A stretch of 48,693 nt of DNA from Paracoccus marinaquae (GTDB taxonomy: Bacteria > Pseudomonadota > Alphaproteobacteria > Rhodobacterales > Rhodobacteraceae), in NCBI RefSeq assembly GCF_018860165.1, contig NZ_JAHKNG010000028.1, positions 1 to 48,693 of the forward strand. Direction: 5' to 3'. A program made the translations under genes and the position numbers. Positions 42,933-48,693 of this stretch are shown in pieces (the stretch's first letter is position 1; every line of letters begins with the position of its first letter). Below the pieces are notes generated by a model that saw nothing but the letters and a program-made list of their open reading frames with translations, had not been told where the DNA came from and ran no database searches.

Positions 42933-43018
42933 TCAGAGGAAGAGGGCGGCGCTTCGCTCCGTGACGGGCTGATAGCCGGAGAGAGAGGCTCACCGGCGTC
43001 CGTCATGGAGTCACTGAC
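42933..43018 (+). promoter_or_regulatory. structured leader element, copy 2 (ParB-like gene)
   Basis: An 86-base leader aligned with copy 1 from TCAGAG. Hairpin A: CGGCGC-TTC-GCTCCG (42947-42961), different bases but same place. Hairpin B: GACGGG (42963-42968) with TCCGTC (42999-43004, one G-T pair), GCCGG/CCGGC and GAG/CTC around loop AGAGG (42984-42988). TGGAG follows as ribosome site. Confidence 0.75.
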
Positions 43019-45157
43019 ATGGCCACTGCCGTTCAGAAGATCACCCTGTCGTCCTCGCGCGACATTCCTTTCAACAAGCTGGTCCTCAGCCAGTTCAACG
43101 TCCGGCGCGTCAAGGCCGGGATCTCGGTTGAGGAACTGGCCGAGTCCATCGCCCGTCGCGGCCTGATCCAGTCCCTGCATGTCCGCCCGGTGGTGGATGC
43201 CGAGGGCAAGGAAACCGGCATGTTCGAGGTGCCTGCCGGCGGCCGCCGTTTCCGCGCGCTCGAACTGCTGGTCAAGCAGAAGCGCCTCGCCAAGGTCGCG
43301 CCGGTTCCGTGCGTGGTGTCGGAGGCCAGCGCCGACGTGCTGATCGACGAGGTTTCGCTCGCCGAGAATATCGAGCGCGCACCGCTGCATCCGCTCGACC
43401 AGTTCCGCGCCTTCCAGGCCATGCGCGACAAGGGCATGACCGAGGAAGCGATCGCTGCTGCCTTCTTCGTGGACGCCAAGGTGGTGAAGCAGCGCCTGCG
43501 TCTGGTTTCCGTCTCCCCGACCTTGCTCGACGTCTATGCCGAGGACGGCATGACGCTGGAGCAGCTCATGGCTTTCAGCGTCAGTTCTGACCACCCCCGG
43601 CAGGAGCATGTCTGGGAAGGGATCAAGGATGGCTGGCAGAAAGAACCCTACCACATCCGCCGCCTGCTGACCGAAACCACGGTCCGCGCCGCCGACAAGC
43701 GGGCAGTGTTTGTCGGTATTGCCGCCTATGAAGAGGCTGGCGGTTGCGTCCTGCGTGATCTTTTCCAGCAGGACGATGGTGGCTGGCTGCAAGATCCGGT
43801 GCTGCTCGACCGGCTGGTGGGCGAAAAACTGAAGGCCGAGGCCGAAGCCATCGCCGCGGAGGGCTGGAAATGGATAGAGGTCGCCATCACCTTTCCCTAT
43901 GGTCACGATCATGGCCTTCGCCAGATTGTCGGCACCACGGTCGATCTGAGCGAAGAGGAACGCGCCACCCGCGAGGCATTGCGCGACGAATATGAGCGGC
44001 TTGAAGCGGAATATGGCGAGGCCGACGAACTGCCGGACGAGATCGACGCCCGCCTCGGTGAGATCGAGCAGGCGCTGGAAACCTTCGAGCGCCGTCCGAT
44101 GACCTTCGAGCCGGACCAGATCTGCATGGCGGGTGTCTTCATCAGCATCGACGCCGATGGCGCATTGCTGATCGAGCGCGGCTATGTTCGCGCCGAGGAT
44201 GAAACGCCTGCGGAACCGGAAGCTGAAATCGTTGACCCGGAAACCGGCGAGGTGATCCAGCGGGCAGAACCGGAGGTAAGCCGCATGGGTGCAGTTATCA
44301 CGTTGGGCGGCCAGGCGGTCGAAATTGAGGAGGAAGACGAGGCCGACACCATCAAGCCGCTGCCCGATCGCCTGGTCAGCGAGCTGACCGCGCATCGGAC
44401 GCTGGCGCTGCGGGATGCGGTGGCAGTAAGCCCGCATGTCGCTATGACGGCACTGCTGCACAGGCTGGTCATGGATTGCTTCATGCCGCATTCCAGCCGC
44501 GGTTGCCTCGAAGCACAGGTCCGCGAGGTGCATCTGCCCGCGCAGGCCGATGATCTGCGCGACAGCGCTTCGGCCAAGGCGATCCAGGACCGGCACGAAC
44601 GCTGGGGCGATCATATCCCGGCAGATGATGCCGCACTCTGGGATTGGCTGACCGATCTGGACGATGGTTCGCGCATGGATCTGCTCGCCCATTGCGTCAG
44701 CTTCGGTGTCAACGCGCTCTATGAAAAGCCCAACCCTTACAGCGGCGCGGGCGTCAGCCAGCACGGGCTGGACATCCGCCTGTCACAGGCTGACCGGCTC
44801 GCCCGTTCGACCGGCCTCGACATGGTGGCCGTGGGTTGGCGACCGACTGTTGGCAACTATCTCGGCCGCGTGACCAAGCCGCGTATCCTTGAAGCCGTGC
44901 GCGAAGGGGCCGGCGACCGGGCCGCCGATCTGATCGGACATCTCAAGAAGGGCGACATGGCCAAGGAGGCCGAACGCCTGCTTGCCGATTCCGGTTGGTT
45001 GCCTGAGCCGCTGCGCATGGTGGACGATGGTATCGAAGTCGATCCGGCATCGGGCGCTGCGGCGGAAGCCGACGATCTGCCCGATTTCCTTTCCGGCGAT
45101 GGCGAGGACGACCCGGCTGACGACGAGGAAGAACAGCATATGGTCGCTGCTGAATAG
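43019..45157 (+). CDS. large ParB/RepB/Spo0J-domain protein
   Basis: A 712-residue protein. Residues ~10-115 are a ParB N-terminal (CTPase-type) domain: IPFNKLVLSQFNVRRVKAGI, GLIQSLHVRPVVD and VPAGGRRFRALELLVKQ, with SLAENIERAPLHPLDQFRAF following (ENIER helix). Residues ~125-200 are a helix-turn-helix ParB core (GMTEEAIAAAFFVDAKVVKQ). The remaining ~500 residues are acidic and family-specific. This size is typical of the ParB-like proteins next to ardC in integrative elements; roles in segregation or in transcription of the element are possible. No ParA partner is in the window. Confidence 0.9.
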   Translation: MATAVQKITLSSSRDIPFNKLVLSQFNVRRVKAGISVEELAESIARRGLIQSLHVRPVVDAEGKETGMFEVPAGGRRFRALELLVKQKRLAKVAPVPCVVSEASADVLIDEVSLAENIERAPLHPLDQFRAFQAMRDKGMTEEAIAAAFFVDAKVVKQRLRLVSVSPTLLDVYAEDGMTLEQLMAFSVSSDHPRQEHVWEGIKDGWQKEPYHIRRLLTETTVRAADKRAVFVGIAAYEEAGGCVLRDLFQQDDGGWLQDPVLLDRLVGEKLKAEAEAIAAEGWKWIEVAITFPYGHDHGLRQIVGTTVDLSEEERATREALRDEYERLEAEYGEADELPDEIDARLGEIEQALETFERRPMTFEPDQICMAGVFISIDADGALLIERGYVRAEDETPAEPEAEIVDPETGEVIQRAEPEVSRMGAVITLGGQAVEIEEEDEADTIKPLPDRLVSELTAHRTLALRDAVAVSPHVAMTALLHRLVMDCFMPHSSRGCLEAQVREVHLPAQADDLRDSASAKAIQDRHERWGDHIPADDAALWDWLTDLDDGSRMDLLAHCVSFGVNALYEKPNPYSGAGVSQHGLDIRLSQADRLARSTGLDMVAVGWRPTVGNYLGRVTKPRILEAVREGAGDRAADLIGHLKKGDMAKEAERLLADSGWLPEPLRMVDDGIEVDPASGAAAEADDLPDFLSGDGEDDPADDEEEQHMVAAE

Positions 45158-45213
45158 CACTCATGCGGGGCGGCTTCGGTCGCCTCGTTCCAACCGCTCC
45201 GTTTCCGTAACTC

Positions 45214-45239
45214 GCCCGGTCCTCGTGATCGGGCTTTTT
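45214..45239 (+). terminator. rho-independent terminator after the ParB-like gene
   Basis: GCCCGGTC (45214-45221) pairs with GATCGGGC (45227-45234), allowing G-T pairs, and a T-run follows. It lies in the 97-base gap before the 101-residue protein gene, 12 bases before that gene's ribosome site. Confidence 0.7.
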
Positions 45240-45254
45240 CTTTGGAGAGCCGCC

Positions 45255-45560
45255 ATGCCGATCAGTATCGACATCGATCAGATTTTTCTGGACGACCGCG
45301 AACATCCCCCTTCGGATCGAACCTTACCGTGGACCGAAACCTGCGATGGCATCACTGTTGTCGTGGAGCCAAAGCCTCACTGGGCCGAAGACATGCGGGT
45401 GTTCCGGCTCGATGCCCGTGAGTATTGCCGCTACGCCGAGTGGGCAGCTCATGGTGCTCGTGCCCGTTTCTTCGGTCATATCGATACCTCGGGCGATGAT
45501 CTGATAATGAAGGCGCGCGCGATGATCGCCCGAGAAATTGCCGATGGGCTTTGGACCTGA
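45255..45560 (+). CDS. unknown island protein, 101 residues
   Basis: Begins MPISIDIDQIFLDDREHPPS, set by GGAGAG before the ATG. RLDAREYCRYAEWAAHGARA and a DLIMKARAMIAREIADGLWT end are visible. No signal peptide or membrane helix. No family recognised. Such small soluble proteins are frequent between ParB-like and strawberry-notch-like genes in these elements. Confidence 0.7.
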   Translation: MPISIDIDQIFLDDREHPPSDRTLPWTETCDGITVVVEPKPHWAEDMRVFRLDAREYCRYAEWAAHGARARFFGHIDTSGDDLIMKARAMIAREIADGLWT

Positions 45561-45973
45561 AGACCCGATCGCAGGGTGCCTGGCCGTGAGGATGGGAGGT
45601 CTGCACCGGACGTGTCCAATCCGGCTTCACCATGCAATCCGTCATTCCCATCAGGACAAGCGGCAGCCATCTCTGGCCTGAAGTGAACACGATCCTGATG
45701 CCAGCATGGTGGCAAGGCTGGCGCGGCGGGGCATCTGCGGACATCCGGCTCCAGTCTGATGCAAAGCCCCACCCCCGCTTCCATTCGCAAACCTTGGTCC
45801 GATCCGTCTCTTTGACAATCAACCCGTGAAGGGTCGGCTTACGCGCGCGTGCCGCCCTCGGGGATTCGGAAAAAGTCCGAACGCCCGAGGGTGATTGCAG
45901 ATCCGGTCAGACACTTCGGGCGCCTGTCGCGCGGGGGATGGTCCCCCGCCTCCAAAGACAGGAGCCGGAACCC
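45561..45973. other. long non-coding region with two strong hairpins
   Basis: The open frame at 45632-45829 has no ribosome site and no family, so I count it as chance. At the 3' end, CCCTCGGG (45855-45862) pairs with CCCGAGGG (45884-45891) and encloses TTCGGA/TCCGAA around an AAAAG loop. GCGGGGGA (45931-45938) pairs with TCCCCCGC (45942-45949). Both lie before the 54-residue gene and form a folded leader unlike the repeated one. Confidence 0.6.
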
Positions 45974-46138
45974 ATGTCCTATGCAGATGCCACCGCCTTC
46001 GCCGCCAGCCTCGCCGCCACGCTGATGGTTTCGATCGTTGTGTTCCAGGCCGGAGACGGCACCCACGCCGCTTGCCCCGCCGCCGAGTTCGACGGCGACG
46101 ACGACATGGTGAAGCTGGAGCTGGACCCGTGGGAGTAA
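45974..46138 (+). CDS. 54-residue single-pass membrane protein
   Basis: Begins MSYADATAFAASLAATLMVS with AGGAGCC upstream. One hydrophobic helix at ~8-25 (ending VSIVVF) is followed by an acidic tail (AEFDGDDDMVKLELDPWE) and one Cys. No family recognised. The N-terminus probably stays in the cytoplasm or the helix acts as an uncleaved anchor. The hairpin-rich leader and the acidic tail suggest a regulated small protein and not chance. Confidence 0.65.
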   Translation: MSYADATAFAASLAATLMVSIVVFQAGDGTHAACPAAEFDGDDDMVKLELDPWE

Positions 46139-46194
46139 GGCGCGAAAGCGCCTCATCCCCGACGGCCCGAGCGCGGCAGCCCGCGCTTCGGGCC
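46138..46194 (+). terminator. double hairpin after the small membrane protein
   Basis: AGGCGC-GAAA-GCGCCT (46138-46153) starts in the stop codon. GGCCCGAGCGCGG (46164-46176) pairs with CCGCGCTTCGGGCC (46181-46194) with one bulge. No T-run. A stable 3' end or terminator for the small gene. Confidence 0.5.
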
Positions 46195-46248
46195 TTCAGC
46201 CTTGCGATGATCCCCATCGCCGGCAGCGGAACCGGGAACAAGCCCGGT

Positions 46249-46335
46249 CAGAGAGGAAGAGTGCGGGCCGTTCGGCCGTGACGGGTTGAGGGACGGAGAG
46301 AGAGGCTCACCGGCGCCCGTCATGGAGTGATCCCG
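46249..46335 (+). promoter_or_regulatory. structured leader element, copy 3 (gene at 46336)
   Basis: An 87-base leader aligned with copies 1 and 2. Hairpin A: GGCC-GTTC-GGCC (46266-46277). Hairpin B: GACGGG (46280-46285) with CCCGTC (46316-46321), CGG/CCG and GAG/CTC around loop AGAGG (46301-46305). TGGAG follows. The overlapping ATGGAGTGA forms a two-codon ORF in this copy only. Confidence 0.75.
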
Positions 46336-46884
46336 ATGACCTTTGCCCGTTCCGAAACCTTCCGTTCCATCGGTCAGATTCTGGCTGCCGATGTTCTGCC
46401 CGCGCTTTATCGAGCGCAAAAGCTGCCGCTGCGCATCTCTTGCCTGGGCGTCGCCAGCTATGACGCCAATGACGCGGCGAACAGCTTCGACCGCATGATC
46501 CCGCTTGGGGAATGCCCGTCACCGGAAGAGGCCATCCAGGCCGCAGCCTTGCGCGTGGCGCGCGGTGATATTTGCACGGGGCCGGACAGCTTCCCGTATT
46601 TTCAGCCGCGCATCATGCTCATTCAGGATCGGGATCAGCGCCTGGTCCTCGTCGGTGAAATCCGCGCCGGCATTATCCTCTGGCAACAGCCAGTCGCATC
46701 CGATGCCGAGGCAAGCAGGATCGTGACCGAGGCCAGCCGCCTGCGCGGTATGGCCTTCAGGGCCTCGGATCCCGGTGATGCGAGACGGCTGCGCTACCGT
46801 GCCGCTGCGCTGGAGGCCCGGTTGGTCGATCCCTTCTGGCGAGAAACCTCGGCCGATCTGCTCCGCCTGCCGCAGGCCGCCTGA
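46336..46884 (+). CDS. unknown island protein, 182 residues
   Basis: Begins MTFARSETFRSIGQILAADV. A GTG three codons upstream belongs to the leader. GVASYDANDAANSFDRMIPL and PEEAIQAAALRVARGDICTG are followed by a beta part (RIMLIQDRDQRLVLVGEIRA). Soluble, no membrane helix or enzyme motif seen. Expression is probably controlled by the folded leader. I do not recognise a family. Confidence 0.75.
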   Translation: MTFARSETFRSIGQILAADVLPALYRAQKLPLRISCLGVASYDANDAANSFDRMIPLGECPSPEEAIQAAALRVARGDICTGPDSFPYFQPRIMLIQDRDQRLVLVGEIRAGIILWQQPVASDAEASRIVTEASRLRGMAFRASDPGDARRLRYRAAALEARLVDPFWRETSADLLRLPQAA

Positions 46885-46949
46885 GCTTCACCCTTTCCAT
46901 CTCATTCGGCTCGGCCATACGCCGGGCCATGTCATGTCCGGAGACCGTC

Positions 46950-47366
46950 ATGGCCGACTATTACACGCATTTTTCCTGCCTCCTCGACGTAGGCACCCCC
47001 GAAAACGCCGCCCGCGCGCTCGATCTCTACAACGCTCTGGCGGATGACAATGCCGCCGAAGATCCACCCTCGGATGGCTTCTTGCTCTCCATCCAGCCTG
47101 AACATGGTGGCACACAGCTCTGGATGCGCGACGACATCACCGGCGATCCCGAGCATCTCGTCCAATTCGTCAAACGCTGCGCTGCCGAGTTTGGCCTGAG
47201 CGGATTATGGGGTTTTCAGTACGCAAACAGCTGCTCGAAACCGCGCATCGACGGGTTTGGCGGCGGGGCGCATGTCCTCGATCTCGCCACCGGCGAAACC
47301 GTGGACTGGATCTATACCGATGGCTGGCTTTCCTCGGTTCTGGAAGGGAGAGACCCCTATGCCTGA
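46950..47366 (+). CDS. unknown island protein, 138 residues
   Basis: Begins MADYYTHFSCLLDVGTPENA after GGAGACC; the ORF extends seven codons further upstream. QPEHGGTQLWMRDDITGDPE and FVKRCAAEFGLSGLWGFQYA are followed by HVLDLATGETVDWIYTDGW. No known domain. It overlaps the next gene by 8 bases, so the two are likely translated together. Confidence 0.75.
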   Translation: MADYYTHFSCLLDVGTPENAARALDLYNALADDNAAEDPPSDGFLLSIQPEHGGTQLWMRDDITGDPEHLVQFVKRCAAEFGLSGLWGFQYANSCSKPRIDGFGGGAHVLDLATGETVDWIYTDGWLSSVLEGRDPYA

Positions 47367-48003
47367 GGTCATCGAAACTACCGTCTATCGCCTCAACGAA
47401 TTGTCTGATGCGGCAAAGGACAAGGCCCGTGCCTGGTATCGTGAGGGCGGCTTCGACTATGACTGGTACGATGCCGTCTATGAGGATTTCCAGCGCATCG
47501 CGGAAATCCTCGGGTTGAACCTCAAGACCCGCACCGTCCGGTTGATGGGCGGCGGCACCCGGCAGGAACCCTGCATCTGGCACCTAGGGTTCTGGTCGCA
47601 AGGTGACGGTGCCTGCTTTGAATCCGGGTATTCCTACCGCAAACATGCGCCGCACCGGATCCGGGAATACGCCCCGCAGGACACCGAACTGCATCGTATC
47701 GCCGATGCCCTTCAGGCGATCCAGCGCCGCAACTTCTATCAGCTTCGCGCCGATGCCAGCCATCGCGGTCATTATTACCACGAATACTGCATGGCGATCT
47801 CGGTCGAGCGAGACAGCCCGACCTGGCAGGACATGACCGCCGATGCCGAGGAGACGATCATCGAGGCGCTGCGCGATCTGGCTCGCTGGCTCTACCGCCA
47901 GCTTGAGCGCGAATATGACTATCTGTCTTCGGACGAGGCGGTCGATGAAACCATCGCCGCCAACGAATACACTTTCACCGAAGCCGGTCGCCGCTTCGGC
48001 TGA
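47359..48003 (+). CDS. unknown island protein, 214 residues (annotated in relatives as antitoxin-like)
   Basis: Starts at MPEVIETTVYRLNELSDAAK; a longer frame upstream overlaps the previous gene. KARAWYREGGFDYDWYDAVY, GTRQEPCIWHLGFWSQGDGA with a Cys-Ile-Trp core, and a C-terminal helical part (DLARWLYRQLEREYDYLSSD) are visible. As I recall, similar proteins on plasmids are labelled antitoxins of stability systems, but no toxin partner is seen. A strong terminator follows. Confidence 0.7.
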   Translation: MPEVIETTVYRLNELSDAAKDKARAWYREGGFDYDWYDAVYEDFQRIAEILGLNLKTRTVRLMGGGTRQEPCIWHLGFWSQGDGACFESGYSYRKHAPHRIREYAPQDTELHRIADALQAIQRRNFYQLRADASHRGHYYHEYCMAISVERDSPTWQDMTADAEETIIEALRDLARWLYRQLEREYDYLSSDEAVDETIAANEYTFTEAGRRFG

Positions 48004-48010
48004 TGACGAC

Positions 48011-48043
48011 AAGCGCCCCGCCATCCGGTCGGGGCGCTTTTTT
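48011..48043 (+). terminator. rho-independent terminator after the 214-residue gene
   Basis: AAGCGCCCCG (48011-48020) pairs with CGGGGCGCTT (48030-48039), followed by T residues. Perfect 10-bp stem, 8 bases after the stop. Confidence 0.9.
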
Positions 48044-48055
48044 CATGCAGCCGTT

Positions 48056-48151
48056 TGAGAGGGAGAGGTGGGCCGGAAGGGGTTGAGTCCGGGCGGTCGA
48101 GAGAGCGCGCTGTCCGGGCTCTTCCGTTTCTGCTCTCCTGAGGTTTCCGAC
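48056..48151 (+). promoter_or_regulatory. possible divergent leader before the strawberry-notch-like gene
   Basis: It shares GAGAGGGAGAG, GGGGTTGAG and GAGAGAGCG-like blocks in the same order as the three leaders, but pairing of the closing GACGGG/CCCGTC stem is not conserved. It may be a fourth, diverged member or unrelated. Confidence 0.3.
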
Positions 48152-48553
48152 ATGAACATGGTGTTTCCCGTGGCCGATCCGGTCACGCCGCTGGCGGTTG
48201 CGCCCGCGATCCTGCCTGCGGCCAATCTTTTGCTCCCCCATCTCGAACGCGGTCAGCGCGTCGATGCCGTCACGTTGCGCCGTGCTATGGAAACGGCCTT
48301 CGGCGCGTCCGATGCCACAGGTGCCTGGGACTGGAAGCTGGCCTATGAGGCGTGCGAAGTCGCTACCGTCCTCTTCCTGCGCAAATACGGAAAGGCGCTT
48401 TTCCGTAAAGCCGCATCTCCGGCTGCACGGATTTCCGTGCTGGCAAAGATCGCGGGACTGCTGCCCACGCAGACCCGGCGATCCGAGGAAAGTCAGAACT
48501 TCCAGCAGTTCAGCACGCCTCTGCCATTGGTGTTGATTGCCACTGAGAATTGA
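48152..48553 (+). pseudogene. strawberry-notch-like helicase/methylase, N-terminal fragment cut by IS
   Basis: Starts MNMVFPVADPVTPLAVAPAI with GAGG upstream. ILPAANLLLPHLERGQRVDA, AMETAFGASDATGAWDWKLA, YEACEVATVLFLRKYGKALF and TQTRRSEESQNFQQFSTPLP match, as I know the family, the first ~125 residues of the large (~1400 residue) strawberry-notch/methylase proteins of integrative elements. The reading after FSTPLPL (VLIATEN, then stop) is foreign, so the frame is cut at ~48531 by an insertion sequence. The methylase and helicase domains are not in the window. Confidence 0.8.
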
Positions 48554-48693
48554 CCCGGCAACCGCCGAGATATGCGCGAAAGTTGGTGATGCCTGATCAG
48601 GCGGCGGTTTGAAGTTGGCGGAGGCCATCGCGGAATTCAATCCCCTGGATGATCTCGGGCAGGCGGTTCTGGCCATCAAGCTTGCGCCATTTC
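48531..48693 (-). mobile_element. insertion-sequence end, right-hand edge of window
   Basis: From TGTTGATTGCCACTGAGAAT near 48531 the sequence departs from the broken host gene. A transposase C-terminus on the reverse strand begins 66 bases further in. The TG start and the CACTGAGAATTGACC block look like IS21-type terminal sequence, while the protein looks IS256-like, so the element could be a composite or nested insertion. The exact end cannot be fixed. Confidence 0.6.
48597..48693 (-). CDS. transposase C-terminus (IS256/mutator-like), partial
   Basis: Reverse-strand frame ending in TCA (48597-48599) reads KWRKLDGQNRLPEIIQGIEF and then RDGLRQLQTAA. This matches, as I know them, the last ~30 residues of IS256-family transposases (W-R-L-x-G-x-x-x-L-P-x-x-I-x-G-x-x-F-x-D-G). 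The catalytic domain lies beyond the window. Confidence 0.6.
   Translation of the reverse strand, partial: KWRKLDGQNRLPEIIQGIEFRDGLRQLQTAA

Noticed and set aside
45632..45829. 65-codon forward frame in the gap before the small membrane protein
   Set aside because: No ribosome site, no family and tryptophan/proline-heavy composition; likely chance.

Overview
The window looks like a chromosomal segment of a high-GC alphaproteobacterium of the Rhodobacteraceae, most likely Paracoccus or a close relative. The reasons are the GC-rich coding bias, a complete Rhodobacter-type gene transfer agent (GTA) cluster followed by cysE, and Rhodobacteraceae-like housekeeping genes (fabF-mltG, nth-PfkB kinase, pyrD-DUF952). 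The genus is inferred; no 16S rRNA gene is present.

Left part (1-8960): a truncated IS5-type transposase lies beside a reverse-strand operon of three unusual glycosyltransferases (GT61-like; a two-domain fusion; a GT8-like protein). A divergent alpha/beta-hydrolase-like protein with a helical-repeat C-terminus follows. Next come an OmpA-type lipoprotein, endonuclease III and a PfkB-family kinase, then a hairpin-rich intergenic repeat.

GTA part (9109-28087): fabF-mltG ends in a strong terminator. A small helical-protein gene and a 308-base regulatory gap with a good sigma70-like promoter follow. The GTA structural operon runs g1 (small terminase), g2 (large terminase), g3 portal, g3.5, g4 protease, g5 capsid, g6-g8 connector and terminator proteins, g9 tail tube, g10 and g10.1 chaperones, g11 tape measure, g12-g15 baseplate, and a DUF2793 protein. 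All frames look intact. There is no integrase, replication or lysis gene, so this is a domesticated GTA and not a prophage. Together the genes would build a small headful-packaging particle carrying host DNA.

Middle part (28084-40434): pyrD and DUF952, a periplasmic 5'-nucleotidase-like enzyme, an ABC-F ATPase, a MipA-like outer-membrane protein, then a seven-gene operon-like run. That run holds a branched-chain-amino-acid-type ABC importer (binding protein, two permeases, two ATPases), a cupin and a PhzS-like flavin monooxygenase. It suggests uptake and oxidation of an aromatic or heteroaromatic acid.

Right part (40440-48693): an accessory island next to tRNA-Arg(CCG). Two 5' halves of the tRNA gene, each followed by about 135 bases of similar sequence, precede the intact gene at an exact 179-base period. 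This looks like the scar of repeated site-specific integration. The island carries ArdC-type antirestriction, DUF2958, a 712-residue ParB-like protein, several small unknown proteins, and the first part of a strawberry-notch-like helicase/methylase gene cut by an insertion sequence at the window end. Three island genes share an ~86-nt leader that can fold into two consecutive hairpins. The stems vary in compensatory fashion and the apical loop AGAGG is constant. This leader is my best candidate for an undescribed regulatory RNA.
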